NCBI GenBank assembly: GCA_902496275.1
Contig: CABVAC010000008.1
Coordinates: 1 to 64,000, forward strand
Reading direction: 5' to 3'
Origin: an uncultured Collinsella sp.
GTDB taxonomy: Bacteria; Actinomycetota; Coriobacteriia; Coriobacteriales; Coriobacteriaceae
Length of the DNA: 64,000 bases
Of the stretch, positions 32,895-42,541 are shown piece after piece; position 1 is the stretch's first letter; every line of letters begins with the position of its first letter. The position numbers and the translations under genes were made by a program. The notes under the pieces are model-generated. The model was not told the DNA's origin, made no database searches, and saw only the letters and a program-made list of their open reading frames with translations.

Positions 32895-35471
32895 ATGTGC
32901 GATTGCACAGATCATAAGGACGAGATCCCTGTCTACGACGCGCAGGCCATTGAGTCCAGGTGGATGAAGGCCTGGGAGGACTCCAACCTCTTTGCCGTTG
33001 ACACCGACGACAGCAAGCCCAAGAAGTATGTGCTCGAGATGTTCCCGTATCCGTCGGGCGATCTGCACATGGGCCACGCGCGCAACTATACCATCGGCGA
33101 TGCCATGGCCCGTCAGGCCCGCATGCGCGGCTACGACGTGTTGCACCCCATCGGCTTTGACGCCTTTGGCCTGCCTGCCGAGAACGCCGCTATTAAGCAC
33201 AATACGCAGGCTGCCGCCTGGACGTATAAGAATATGGACCAGGCGCTCGCCACGATGAAGCGCATGGGCTTCTCCTACGATCTGGATCGCATGGTCAAGA
33301 CCTGCAGCCCCGACTACTACCGTTGGGGTCAGTGGATCTTTGAGAAGCTGTGGGAAAAGGGCCTGGTCTACCGTAAGAAGAACCCGGTCAACTGGTGCCC
33401 CACCTGCAAGACCGTTCTGGCCAACGAGCAGGTCACCGAGGGCAAGTGCTGGCGCTGCGGCACCGAGCCCGAGAAGCGCGACCTTGAGCAGTGGTACTTC
33501 AAGATCACTGAGTACTCCCAGGAGCTGCTCGATGATCTGGAGAAGCTCCCCGGCTGGCCCGAGCGCGTCAAGCAGATGCAGGCCAACTGGATCGGTCGCT
33601 CCGAGGGCGCCGAGGTCGACTTTACCCTGTGCGACAAGGATGGCGAGCCCATCGAGGGCGACGAGGGCAAGATCACCGTCTTCACCACGCGTGCCGATAC
33701 GCTCTTCGGTGTCTCCTTCTTTGTCCTGGCCCCCGAGTACGCTCGTCTGCACGAGCTCGTCGAGGGTACGGAGTACGAGGAGGCCGTGACCAAGATCGTC
33801 GAGGACTCCAAGCATATCTCCGCCGTCGAGCGTGCCCAGGGCACCCTCGAGAAGCACGGTGCCTTTACCGGCCGCTACGTGGTGAACCCGGTCAACGGCG
33901 AGAAGGTCCCCGTGTGGGTTGCCGACTACGTCGTTGCCGACTACGGCACCGGCGCCGTCATGGCCGTTCCCTGCGGCGACCAGCGCGACTTTGAGTTCGC
34001 CCGCAAGTACGACCTGCCTATTGTGCCGATTATCCTGGACGATGACGACCGCGCTGCCGTCGAGGCCAGCGGCGAGACCATTGATACCTTCCATGCCGAG
34101 ACCGTCGACTGGGATTGCGCCCATGCTGCCGAGGGCACGCTCGTTCAGTCCGGCAAGTACACCGGCATGCGTGGCGGCAAGCACTCCGAGGGCGAGGCTG
34201 CGATTGTGGCCGACCTTGAGGCCATGGGCTGCGGCCGTCGCAAGGTCGAGTTCCGTCTGCGCGACTGGCTCATCAGCCGCCAGCGCTATTGGGGCAACCC
34301 CATCCCGGCTATCCACTGCGAGCACTGCGGCATCGTGCCCGTGCCCGAGGATCAGCTGCCGGTAACGCTGCCCGAGAACCTGGACCTGGGCGCCGGCGAG
34401 ACCCTCGCCGAGTGCAAGGAGTTCTACGAGACCACCTGCCCGGTCTGCGGCCGCCCGGCCAAGCGCGAGACCGATACCATGGACACCTTCACTTGCTCCA
34501 GCTGGTATTACCTGCGCTATACGGACCCGCACAACACCGAGCTGCCCTTCTCCCGCGAGGCTGCCGATCGTTGGATGCCTGTCGATAACTACATCGGCGG
34601 CATCGAGCACGCCATTCTGCACCTGCTCTACAGCCGCTTCTTTACCAAGGCACTGCGCGACCTGGGCCTGCTGAGTGTGGACGAGCCCTTCACCAACCTG
34701 CTGTGCCAGGGCATGGTCAAGGACGAGAACGGCGACACCATGTCCAAGTCCAAGGGCAACGTCGTGCCCCCGAGCTCGGTCATCGAGCCCTACGGCGCCG
34801 ACACCATGCGTCTGGCGATCCTGTTTATCGCCCCGCCCGAGAAGGACTTCGACTGGGACCCCAAGGCCGTTGAGGGCGCCAACCGCTTCATCAAGCGCGC
34901 CTGGCGTATCGTTTGGCAGCTCGTCCAGTCCGGCGACGCCAACGTGGCCTTCGACAAGTCCGCGCTCGACGAGGTCGCGATGAAGCTCTATCGCGAGCGT
35001 CACCGCACCATCGCCAAGTGCACCGAGGACTTCGATCGCGGCCAGTTCAACACCGCCATCTCGGCCGTCATGGAGCTCGTCAACGCGGCGAGCGCCTACC
35101 TCAACGCCACCGAGGGTGCCGCCCGCGACAAGGCGCTGTGCTACGGCGTGGCTAAGGATATCGTGAGCGTCCTTGCCCCCATCTGCCCGTTCTGGGCCGA
35201 TGAACTGTGGCACGAGGCCCTCGGCTGCGAGGGCAACGCCTACACCGCCGCCTGGCCCGAGTTCGACTTGGCCGAGTCCATCGAGGACACGGTGCAGATC
35301 GTCGTCCAGGTGCTCGGCAAGGTCCGTGGCCGCATCGACGTCGCCCGCGACGCCTCCAACGAGGAGATGCAGGCTGCCGCCGAGGCCGCCGTCGCCAAGT
35401 GGCTCGAGGGTAAGACGGTCGTCAAGGCCATCTGCGTGCCCGGCAAGCTGGTCAACCTGGTGGTCAAGTAA
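32895..35471 (+). CDS. leuS: leucyl-tRNA synthetase
   Basis: 858 aa, normal length for bacterial LeuRS. The HIGH motif reads HMGH in YPSGDLHMGHARN (about residue 56), the CP1 editing domain occupies roughly 225-420 with a zinc-like CPTCKTVL...CWRCG module before it, and the KMSKS loop is MSKSKGN (about 616-622). The anticodon-binding helical domain and C-terminal domain follow. ATG 32895 has AAAGGAG upstream; longer readings back to 32772 run through the hairpin element and are rejected. A strong terminator closes the gene at 35501-35532. No T-box features were found in the leader. Confidence 0.97.
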   Translation: MCDCTDHKDEIPVYDAQAIESRWMKAWEDSNLFAVDTDDSKPKKYVLEMFPYPSGDLHMGHARNYTIGDAMARQARMRGYDVLHPIGFDAFGLPAENAAIKHNTQAAAWTYKNMDQALATMKRMGFSYDLDRMVKTCSPDYYRWGQWIFEKLWEKGLVYRKKNPVNWCPTCKTVLANEQVTEGKCWRCGTEPEKRDLEQWYFKITEYSQELLDDLEKLPGWPERVKQMQANWIGRSEGAEVDFTLCDKDGEPIEGDEGKITVFTTRADTLFGVSFFVLAPEYARLHELVEGTEYEEAVTKIVEDSKHISAVERAQGTLEKHGAFTGRYVVNPVNGEKVPVWVADYVVADYGTGAVMAVPCGDQRDFEFARKYDLPIVPIILDDDDRAAVEASGETIDTFHAETVDWDCAHAAEGTLVQSGKYTGMRGGKHSEGEAAIVADLEAMGCGRRKVEFRLRDWLISRQRYWGNPIPAIHCEHCGIVPVPEDQLPVTLPENLDLGAGETLAECKEFYETTCPVCGRPAKRETDTMDTFTCSSWYYLRYTDPHNTELPFSREAADRWMPVDNYIGGIEHAILHLLYSRFFTKALRDLGLLSVDEPFTNLLCQGMVKDENGDTMSKSKGNVVPPSSVIEPYGADTMRLAILFIAPPEKDFDWDPKAVEGANRFIKRAWRIVWQLVQSGDANVAFDKSALDEVAMKLYRERHRTIAKCTEDFDRGQFNTAISAVMELVNAASAYLNATEGAARDKALCYGVAKDIVSVLAPICPFWADELWHEALGCEGNAYTAAWPEFDLAESIEDTVQIVVQVLGKVRGRIDVARDASNEEMQAAAEAAVAKWLEGKTVVKAICVPGKLVNLVVK

Positions 35472-35500
35472 GCACTGCGCACTTAACTGACGCATAAAAG

Positions 35501-35536
35501 ACGAGGGGCGATCCGGTTGGGTCGTCCCTCGTTTTG
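35501..35536. terminator. terminator shared by leuS and the convergent lipoprotein gene
   Basis: A 14-bp stem (35501-35514 with 35519-35532, three G-U pairs) with the loop GGTT, followed by TTT on the plus strand. It lies between the leuS stop and the end of the minus-strand gene. Confidence 0.8.
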
Positions 35537-35575
35537 TGTTGTATGACCTGCTTAGTCAGTGCGTCGCACCGTCTT

Positions 35576-36148
35576 CTACGGGATGTGTACCAGGTCCCTA
35601 AAGTAAACATTGCCCGTTTGCTCCTCGATCATCCAAATGTTGAGGTAGATGTCGTTGAGGTCGTTGTTCACATTAAAGTCCGGGTCGTCGAAGGTGCCTA
35701 CAAAGGTGAGCATGGCGCGCGTTTCCTCGCCTGCTGCGACCTGCTGGCGCATGCGCACATCGCGGACCACGCCGTTGACGTAGGCATAGGAGTCCACATC
35801 GCCAAACATCATGTCGACACCGGTGTTGTTGGTTACCGTAAAGACGAGCGCGGCGTCGCCGTAGCCGTCGGTGTCCTTGCCCACGCAGGTAACATGGACG
35901 TTCTCGTCTGCCTCAAGGTCGATAGGGAACTGTTCTTGAGGGTCGGGACCTAAGCCCTGGGGATCGTCGATGTCCTCGTCTATTTTGTCGAAGCTTACCG
36001 GGGGTTCGGTTTTCTCGATGGCTTTGGTGCTGCCACGATCCGGTTCGCATGTTCCGGTTTTGCCATCGATGTTGTTGCAGCCCGTCAGAGCGAACGAGCA
36101 GGCAGCGACGACGAGCGCGGTCGCGCAGAGGGTGCCTAGGCGTTCCAT
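35576..36148 (-). CDS. secreted lipoprotein of unknown function
   Basis: 190 aa. Signal peptide with lipobox FALTGC (Cys about residue 24), an acidic proline-containing linker (about 30-75), then a beta-rich domain (about 80-190) with the pattern ALVFTVTNNTGVDMMF that recalls DUF4352/DUF5067-like immunoglobulin folds. AAGGAGG lies just upstream of the ATG on the minus strand. It probably sits on the outer face of the membrane. No neighbour suggests a pathway. Confidence 0.8.
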   Translation of the reverse strand: MERLGTLCATALVVAACSFALTGCNNIDGKTGTCEPDRGSTKAIEKTEPPVSFDKIDEDIDDPQGLGPDPQEQFPIDLEADENVHVTCVGKDTDGYGDAALVFTVTNNTGVDMMFGDVDSYAYVNGVVRDVRMRQQVAAGEETRAMLTFVGTFDDPDFNVNNDLNDIYLNIWMIEEQTGNVYFRDLVHIP

Positions 36149-36411
36149 GGATCCTCCTTGCCGTAGAGATGCTGGAAGGTTGTGCGGTCAATGCGTGCGG
36201 CAGGCTTTCTCGCTACAGAATGCCTCTCGGCTCTAGTCTGGCCGATGTGCGCCCAGGGATGGAATGCCCATAGGGCCCGATTCGGTCGGCACGCTGGGAC
36301 GCATGGCCCGTTTTGGGGCTGTTGAGGTTGCTCCGCATGGGGCTCTTCGGTCAATTGTCCTCTTCTTGTGGAGAACCTGTGCGCACGCTGACCTGCAGAT
36401 TCGTACTGTGC
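36149..36411. other. gene-free divergent interval upstream of the rimP promoter
   Basis: Between the divergent lipoprotein gene and the rimP promoter I see no gene with a ribosome site; frames crossing it are short and lack family character. It should contain the minus-strand promoter of the lipoprotein gene, but no clear -35/-10 pair stands out. Confidence 0.5.
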
Positions 36412-36440
36412 TTGCGCGTTTCCGCAGCTATTGGTATAGT
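36412..36440 (+). promoter_or_regulatory. promoter of the rimP-nusA-infB operon
   Basis: TTGCGC (36412-36417), 17-nt spacer and TATAGT (36435-36440). The transcript would start near 36447, about 70 nt ahead of rimP. Confidence 0.7.
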
Positions 36441-36467
36441 TTGCTTGCAAATGAAGTTGTAATTGAA

Positions 36468-36499
36468 AGAAGTGGGGTTTCGGCCCCGCTTCTTTTTTG
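36468..36499 (+). terminator. leader terminator/attenuator before rimP
   Basis: A 10-bp stem (36468-36477 with 36484-36493) around TTTCGG, followed at once by a T-run to 36498. It lies inside the leader between promoter and rimP, so it must be read through for operon expression and could serve as an attenuator, possibly one on which NusA acts. Confidence 0.75.
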
Positions 36500-36518
36500 T
36501 ATGGATGGAGGTGCCGCA

Positions 36519-37013
36519 ATGGTCAAGACCAAGACCGAGCAGGCGATCATCGACGCGCTCGAGGCCGTCGCTCCCCAGCACGATGTCGACATCGTCGACG
36601 TCGAGCTCGTGGGCGCCACCAAGGCCCCCTGCGTGCGCGTGCGTATCGAGGGTGCCGAGGGCCAGAGCCTGTCGCTCAACGACGTCACGGCCAACACCAA
36701 GTGGGTCGGCGATGTGATTGAGGAGCTCGACCCTATCTCTTCGAGCTATACGCTTGAGGTGTCGAGCCCGGGCATGGCGCGCCCGCTGCGCCGCCCGTGC
36801 GACTTTGTCCGCTTTGTTGGCGAGAACTGTGAGCTCACCTCCACCGCTACCGAGGGCCGTCGCAAGTACGCCGGCAAGATTGCCGCCGCCACCGAGACGA
36901 ACGTGACCCTCGAGCTCGAGGACGGCGAGTCCGTTACCCTCGATTTCTCTGATGTTAAAAAGTGCAAGTTGAAGCCCACCTATGACTTCAAGCCCGCGAA
37001 GGAAGGAAAGTAA
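36519..37013 (+). CDS. rimP: ribosome maturation factor RimP
   Basis: 164 aa from the ATG at 36519 with GGATGGAGG upstream; the longer frame to 36264 crosses the promoter and leader. Two-domain RimP: the alpha/beta domain with VDIVDVELVGATKAPCVRVRIE, the SSYTLEVSSPGMARPL signature, then an SH3-like domain. It assists 30S maturation. It opens the classical rimP-nusA-infB-rbfA operon, with nusA starting 1 nt after its stop. Confidence 0.93.
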   Translation: MVKTKTEQAIIDALEAVAPQHDVDIVDVELVGATKAPCVRVRIEGAEGQSLSLNDVTANTKWVGDVIEELDPISSSYTLEVSSPGMARPLRRPCDFVRFVGENCELTSTATEGRRKYAGKIAAATETNVTLELEDGESVTLDFSDVKKCKLKPTYDFKPAKEGK

Positions 37014-37014
37014 G

Positions 37015-38262
37015 ATGGCAGCATCCGACATGATGTCCGCCCTGATGGAGCTTTGCCAGGAGAAGCACATCGACCAGCTCTACCTGATCGACCGCCTGGA
37101 GCAGTCGCTTGCCAAGAGCTATGCCGAGATCCTGCATCTTGAGTGGGGCGCCAAGGTGACCATCGACCGCACCACCGGCAAGATCTACGTCTACCGCCTG
37201 GAGCCGATCGACGATTCCATGGACGAGGAGGGCAACTTCACCGAGTTCGAGGAGATCGACGTCACCCCCAAGAACACGAGCCGCATCGCCGCCCAGCACG
37301 CTAAGGCCGAGATCAACGCCATCGTGCGCAACTCCGCCCGCGAGCAGATCTACGAGGAGTTCTCCGGCCGCATCGGTGACCTCATCAGCGGTACCGTGCT
37401 GCAGTCCACGCCCGACTTCACGATCGTCAAGATCCGCGAGGGCGTCGAGGCCGAGCTGCCGCACTTCGATCAGCGTCGCTACGAGAACGAGCGCAACGAG
37501 CGTCCGATGGGCGAGCGCTACCTGCACAACCAGCATATCAAGGCCGTGATCATCGACGTTCGCGACCCCAACTCCAACCTGCAGCCGGTTCGTGGCGAGC
37601 ACAGCCGTCCGCCGATTGTCATCTCCCGTACCCACCCCGAGCTCATGCGTCGTCTGTTTGAGCAGGAGGTGCCCGAGATCTATGAGGGCACCGTTCAGAT
37701 CAAGTCAATCGCCCGCGAGCCCGGCCAGCGTTCCAAGGTCGCCGTCCACTCGCTCGACGACCGCCTGGATCCCGTGGGTGCCTGCGTCGGCCCCAAGGGC
37801 AGCCGTGTTCGCGCTGTCGTGGGCGAGCTCCGTGGCGAGCGCGTCGACGTCATCCTGTGGGATGCCGATCCTGCCGTCTACGTCGCCAACGCCCTTTCGC
37901 CCGCTAAGGTCACCCGCGTCCTCATCGACGAGGAGAAGGCCTACGCCGGCGTCATCGTGCCCGACGACCAGCTGTCCCTCGCCATCGGCAAGGAGGGCCA
38001 GAACGCCCGCCTCGCCGCGCGCCTGACCGGCTGGCACATCGACATCAAGTCGGAGACGCTTGCCGCCGACATCCTCAAGAACGTTCCCGTTCACGAGGAG
38101 CCCGCCGCCGACCTGATCGGTGACGAGGAGGACGAGGACGTCCGCCGCTGCGAGTACGTGTCCGAGGACGGCGTCCAGTGCCGCAACCAGGCTCGTCCCG
38201 GCTCCCGTTTCTGCGGTGTCCACGACACCGACGCCTTCGATGATGCGGAGGACCTGATCTAG
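37015..38262 (+). CDS. nusA: transcription factor NusA with a C-terminal Cys/His motif
   Basis: 415 aa from the ATG at 37015 with AAGGAAAG upstream. N-terminal RNA-polymerase-binding domain (1-125), S1 domain (about 135-205), and two KH domains (about 230-350; GPKGSRVRAVV and IGKEGQNARLAARL). It modulates pausing, termination and antitermination. Beyond KH2 there is an acidic linker and then C379, C389, C400 and H403 in the form CEY...QC...FCGVH, a likely small zinc site not part of standard NusA. No ylxR gene follows; infB begins 91 nt later, after a GC-rich hairpin (38271-38279 with 38285-38293) without a T-run. Confidence 0.95.
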   Translation: MAASDMMSALMELCQEKHIDQLYLIDRLEQSLAKSYAEILHLEWGAKVTIDRTTGKIYVYRLEPIDDSMDEEGNFTEFEEIDVTPKNTSRIAAQHAKAEINAIVRNSAREQIYEEFSGRIGDLISGTVLQSTPDFTIVKIREGVEAELPHFDQRRYENERNERPMGERYLHNQHIKAVIIDVRDPNSNLQPVRGEHSRPPIVISRTHPELMRRLFEQEVPEIYEGTVQIKSIAREPGQRSKVAVHSLDDRLDPVGACVGPKGSRVRAVVGELRGERVDVILWDADPAVYVANALSPAKVTRVLIDEEKAYAGVIVPDDQLSLAIGKEGQNARLAARLTGWHIDIKSETLAADILKNVPVHEEPAADLIGDEEDEDVRRCEYVSEDGVQCRNQARPGSRFCGVHDTDAFDDAEDLI

Positions 38263-38353
38263 CGCGCGGTCGCGCCGGGCGGGTCCCGGCGCGTCTCCCT
38301 CGCTCGTTCAGTCTCTAGGCACCCAAGGTGCCAGAAAGGGTAGGTGAAGTCAT

Positions 38354-41068
38354 ATGGCAAAAGTCCGTGTGTCCACCCTGGCCAAAGAGTTCGGCATGAC
38401 CTCCAAGGAACTGATGGGTCATCTCGCCGAAATGAAGATTCCCGCTAAGTCCGCGTCCTCCACTTTGGAGGACGCCTATGTCGCCATGGTCCGCAAGCAG
38501 CTCGCCTCGGTGATCGAGGCCTGCGCTCAGGAAGTCGAGGCCGCCAAGCAGGCCGAGGAGCAGGCAGCTGCCGCCGAGGAGGCCGCTCGCGCCGCCGAGG
38601 CCGAGCGCGAGCGCATCGCCGCCGAGAAGGCACGCGAGGAGGAACGCCGCCAGTTTGCCGCAGCCCAGGCTGCCGAGGAGGCTGCCCGCGCCGAGGCCGA
38701 GGCCAAGAAGAAGGCCGAGCAGGAGCGCCTTGCCCGCGAGAAGGAGGAGGCTGCCCGCGAGGCCCAGCGCCGCGCCGTTCCCGCTTCCGACTCCGGTTCG
38801 CGCTTCCGTTCGCTGCTCGACCAGATCGCCGCACAGGAGACCGTGCTCAAGGAGAAGAAGGACGCCGAGGACAAGGCCAAGGCCGAGCGCGCCGCCGAGC
38901 GCGGTAACCGTCGTGGCGGCAACAATGATCGCCGCGGTGGCCGCCGTAACGATCGTAACGCCTCCGACAACAACTCCGAGCGCAACGCCTCCGAGAGCCG
39001 TCCGCACAGCCATCGCACCAACGCCAGCAACAACGTCGCTGCTGGCATGGACTTCCCCAACCCTGATAAGCAGGGCAAGGGCAAGAAGCGCAAGGGCGGT
39101 CACAACAACGAAGAGGACCACTACAGCCGTATGGCTCGCGAGGCCGAGGAGTACAGCCGCGAGAAGGTGCTCGAGGAGGCTCGTGCCGCCGTCGAGGAGG
39201 CCTCTCGCGAGTCCACCGGTCGCCGCAAGAAGCGCAAGGAGAAGCGCGAGCGCGAGGCTGCCAAGGCTCAGGAGGAGCGCAAGATAGAGGAAGCGCTGGC
39301 CCAGGGCGTGAACCCCGAGGAGCTCGACGCCATCAAGGTTTCCCAGGGCGTTACCGTCCAGGAGCTCGCCGAGGCGCTCGACGTTCCGGCCAACGACATC
39401 ATCAAGCGCCTGTTCCTACTGGGTACGCCGCTCACCATGACGCAGTCCATGTCCGATGACCTCGTCGAGCTCGTTGCCGACGACCTGGGTCGTCAGATCA
39501 AGATCATCACCCCCGAGGAGGAGAACACCTTCTCGTTCTACGACGATCCCGCCGACCTTAAGCCGCGCGCCCCGGTCGTCACCGTCATGGGCCACGTCGA
39601 CCACGGCAAGACGAGCCTCCTCGACGCCATCCGTCACACCGGTGTCGCTGCCGGCGAGGCGGGCGGCATCACGCAGGCCATCGGTGCTTCGCAGGTCATG
39701 ATCAACGACCGCAAGATCACCTTCATCGATACCCCGGGTCATGCCACCTTTACGGCTATGCGTGCCCGTGGTGCCAAGGTGACCGACATCGTTATTCTGA
39801 TCGTGGCTGCCGACGACGGCGTCATGCCCCAGACGGTCGAGTCGATCAACCACGCCAAGGCCGCCGGCGTACCCATCGTCGTCGCCGTCAACAAGATCGA
39901 TAAGCCGGGTGCCAACCCCGACCGCGTGCGCCAGGAGCTCACCGAGTACGGCGTCATCCCCGAGGAGTGGGGCGGACAGAACATGTTCGTCAACATCTCG
40001 GCCAAGCAGAAGATCGGTATCGACGACCTTCTGGAGACCGTGCTGCTCCAGGCAGACGTGCTCGAGCTCAAGGCCAACCCGGACACCTTTGCCTCCGGCA
40101 ACGTCCTCGAGGCCAAGCTCGACAAGGGCCGCGGCTCGGTCGCTACCGTGCTCGTGACCCGCGGTACCTTGCACGTGGGCGATACGCTGGTCGCCGGCCT
40201 TACCTACGGCCGCGTCCGTGCTATGCTCGACCCCAAGGGTCGCGCCGTCACCGAGGCCGGTCCCTCCGACGCCGTCGAGATCCTGGGCCTGCAGTCCGTG
40301 CCCAACGCCGGTGACGAGTTCCGCGTGTTCGAGGACGAGCGTGAGGCTCGCGCGCTTGCTGACGAGCGTTCGCTCAAGGCCCGTATCGAGGAGCAGAGCC
40401 GCGTCAAGCACGTCACGCTCGAGAACCTCTTCGAGACCATTGCCGACGCCGAGGTCAAGGAGCTCAACCTGATCATCAAGGCCGACGTCCAGGGTTCCAT
40501 CGAGGCCCTTCAGGACTCGCTCGACAAGATGGATCAGTCCGAGGTTCGCATCAACACGATCCACTCCGCCGTTGGTGCCATCAACGAGACCGACGTCGTC
40601 CTGGCCGACGCCTCCAACGCCATCATCATCGGCTTTGGCGTCCGCCCCGACGGTAAGGCACGTTCCGCCGCCGAGCGCGAGGGCGTCGAGATCCGTTGCT
40701 ACGACGTTATCTACAAGTGCCTCGAGGAACTTGACGCTGCCCGTATCGGCATGCTTAAGCCCACCGAGGTCGAGGTCTCCACGGGTACCGCGACCGTCCT
40801 GGACACCTTCAAGGTGCCCAAAGTCGGTATCGCCGCCGGTGTCCGTGTCGAAGAGGGCGAGATCGCCGCGACCGATTCCGTGCGTCTGGTGCGCGACGGC
40901 ATCGTGGTCTTCAACGGCAAGATCGCCTCGATGCGTCACTACAAGGACGAAGCCAAGAGCCTCAAGAGCGGTTCCGAGGGCGGCATTGGCCTGGAGAACT
41001 TCCAGGACATCAAGCCCGGCGACCAGATCGAGGGTTACCGCATCGACCAGGTTGCCCGTACCGAGTAG
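38354..41068 (+). CDS. infB: translation initiation factor IF-2
   Basis: 904 aa. Two IF2-N modules (about 3-50 and 325-390) flank a long Ala/Glu/Arg-rich, low-complexity linker. The GTPase domain shows GHVDHGKT (G1, about 413-420), DTPGH (G3), NKID (G4) and SAK (G5), followed by domains II-IV ending in the fMet-tRNA-binding domain. It brings initiator tRNA to the 30S subunit. rbfA starts 11 nt after its stop. Confidence 0.97.
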   Translation: MAKVRVSTLAKEFGMTSKELMGHLAEMKIPAKSASSTLEDAYVAMVRKQLASVIEACAQEVEAAKQAEEQAAAAEEAARAAEAERERIAAEKAREEERRQFAAAQAAEEAARAEAEAKKKAEQERLAREKEEAAREAQRRAVPASDSGSRFRSLLDQIAAQETVLKEKKDAEDKAKAERAAERGNRRGGNNDRRGGRRNDRNASDNNSERNASESRPHSHRTNASNNVAAGMDFPNPDKQGKGKKRKGGHNNEEDHYSRMAREAEEYSREKVLEEARAAVEEASRESTGRRKKRKEKREREAAKAQEERKIEEALAQGVNPEELDAIKVSQGVTVQELAEALDVPANDIIKRLFLLGTPLTMTQSMSDDLVELVADDLGRQIKIITPEEENTFSFYDDPADLKPRAPVVTVMGHVDHGKTSLLDAIRHTGVAAGEAGGITQAIGASQVMINDRKITFIDTPGHATFTAMRARGAKVTDIVILIVAADDGVMPQTVESINHAKAAGVPIVVAVNKIDKPGANPDRVRQELTEYGVIPEEWGGQNMFVNISAKQKIGIDDLLETVLLQADVLELKANPDTFASGNVLEAKLDKGRGSVATVLVTRGTLHVGDTLVAGLTYGRVRAMLDPKGRAVTEAGPSDAVEILGLQSVPNAGDEFRVFEDEREARALADERSLKARIEEQSRVKHVTLENLFETIADAEVKELNLIIKADVQGSIEALQDSLDKMDQSEVRINTIHSAVGAINETDVVLADASNAIIIGFGVRPDGKARSAAEREGVEIRCYDVIYKCLEELDAARIGMLKPTEVEVSTGTATVLDTFKVPKVGIAAGVRVEEGEIAATDSVRLVRDGIVVFNGKIASMRHYKDEAKSLKSGSEGGIGLENFQDIKPGDQIEGYRIDQVARTE

Positions 41069-41079
41069 GGGGTAGCGCT

Positions 41080-41490
41080 ATGAAGCAAACGCAGGCAACC
41101 CGCCGTCTGGGCGAGCAGCTTCGCGAGAAGCTCGGTTATATCCTGCTCTTTGAGGTTTCCGATCCGCGTCTCGACCTGGTTACTTTGACCGCGGTCGAGG
41201 TCGCGGTGGACCGTTCGTTCGCGCGTGTGTTCGTGTCGTGCGATGCGAGCCGCTACGACGAGGTCATGGAGGCGCTCGCAAGCGCTAAGGGCCGTATTCG
41301 CAGTCTGTTGGCTCGCTCGCTCGATTGGCGTGTTACGCCCGAGCTCGATTTTCGCATCGATCGCTCGACCGATGAGGCCGAGCGCATCACGCGTGCGCTG
41401 GAAAACGTTCCCGCCACGCTTGCGATCGAAAAGGACGAGGACGGCTATCCGATAGCGGATGCCGCCCAGGAGGCAGCTTTAGATGACTAA
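41080..41490 (+). CDS. rbfA: ribosome-binding factor A
   Basis: 136 aa, single KH-like domain with the family features RLGEQLREKLGYILL, SDPRLDLVTLTAVEV, and VTPELDFRIDRSTDEAERI. It aids late 30S maturation in the cold and at 16S processing. Its end overlaps nrnA by 8 nt. Confidence 0.95.
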   Translation: MKQTQATRRLGEQLREKLGYILLFEVSDPRLDLVTLTAVEVAVDRSFARVFVSCDASRYDEVMEALASAKGRIRSLLARSLDWRVTPELDFRIDRSTDEAERITRALENVPATLAIEKDEDGYPIADAAQEAALDD

Positions 41491-42526
41491 TTCCGCCGAC
41501 CTCGCCTCGTGCGAGTCTGCAGATATTCAGCGACGCATCCTCGAGCTCATCGAGGGTGCGTCCTCCATTGCGATTTCGGGACACACTTCTCCCGATGGCG
41601 ACGCCCTGGGCTCCGTGTTGGGTCTGGGCCTTTCGCTCATGAAGTTTTTTCCCAACAAGGACATTGCGCTGCTGTTGGCAGACGATGACCCGGTTCCGCG
41701 TATCTACCGCTTTATGGAAGGCTCCGATCGCCTGGTGCCGGCATCTGCGTACACTGGCAATCCTGACCTGTTCATCTCGGTGGACGTACCGGTCGTAGAG
41801 CGCCTGAACAACTCCGCCGAGGTGCTTCGTCGCTCCAAGCATGTGGTGTGCTTCGATCACCATCCGGCGCGCGAGGAGTTTGCCGAGCTCAGCCTGAGGC
41901 GCGTCGAAGCTGCAGCCTGCGCCATGATCATCGACCGCTTCTTGGACAATTGCGGCATTGTCGCACGTGATGGCGTTGCGACCTGCCTGCTGTGTGGCTT
42001 GGTTACCGATACCGGCCGTTTTCAGTATCAAAATGCCGATGCCGCCGCGTTCCATGCAGCCTCGCGTCTGGTTGCCCACGGTGCCGATCCGGCGCGTGTG
42101 GCACTCGAGGTTTACCAGAGCATGCGCGTTGAGTTTTTGCACCTCAAGTCCATCGTTATGGGCCGCATCAAGACGGTGGCCCACGGGCGCGTCGCGTATA
42201 GCTACGCGTACCAGAGTGACCTTGAGGCCTGCGGTGTCACCTCGGATGAGTGCGACGGCCTGGTCGATGTGGTTCGCTCGGTGATGGGCGTCGAAGTCTG
42301 CCTGTTCCTGAAGGGCATTGAGGGCGATAGCAAGGTGCGCGGCAACCTGCGCTCCAAGGGCGACCTCAACGTGTCCGAGATCGCTGCTGCTTTTGGCGGA
42401 GGCGGACATCCCGCTGCCGCCGGTTTCTCCAACAACGGAACGATTCTCGAGACGCTCACCGTGGCACTTCCCATGCTGGCCGAACTGGTAGGGGAGGATC
42501 CCGCTTCGGTGACCGTCGAGCTTTAA
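41483..42526 (+). CDS. nrnA: DHH/DHHA1 nanoRNase / pAp phosphatase
   Basis: 347 aa. DHH phosphoesterase core with GHTSPDGDALGS, VDVPVVERL, and the DHH signature FDHHPA (about 130-135); TDTGRFQ; and the DHHA1 motif GGGGHPAAAGF near 315. NrnA degrades 2-5-nt RNA oligomers and dephosphorylates pAp. The rbfA-nrnA-truB order is common in Gram-positive bacteria. Confidence 0.93.
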   Translation: MTNSADLASCESADIQRRILELIEGASSIAISGHTSPDGDALGSVLGLGLSLMKFFPNKDIALLLADDDPVPRIYRFMEGSDRLVPASAYTGNPDLFISVDVPVVERLNNSAEVLRRSKHVVCFDHHPAREEFAELSLRRVEAAACAMIIDRFLDNCGIVARDGVATCLLCGLVTDTGRFQYQNADAAAFHAASRLVAHGADPARVALEVYQSMRVEFLHLKSIVMGRIKTVAHGRVAYSYAYQSDLEACGVTSDECDGLVDVVRSVMGVEVCLFLKGIEGDSKVRGNLRSKGDLNVSEIAAAFGGGGHPAAAGFSNNGTILETLTVALPMLAELVGEDPASVTVEL

Positions 42527-42541
42527 CTTTTTGGATGGTAC

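Noticed and set aside
32880..35495. 871-residue open frame antisense to leuS
   Set aside because: It mirrors leuS, has a repetitive Gly/Val/Asp/His composition typical of antisense frames in high-GC genes, and shows no family motif or ribosome site.
39416..40939. 507-residue minus-strand frame inside infB
   Set aside because: Composition is the antisense reflection of the IF-2 GTPase codons; no independent support.
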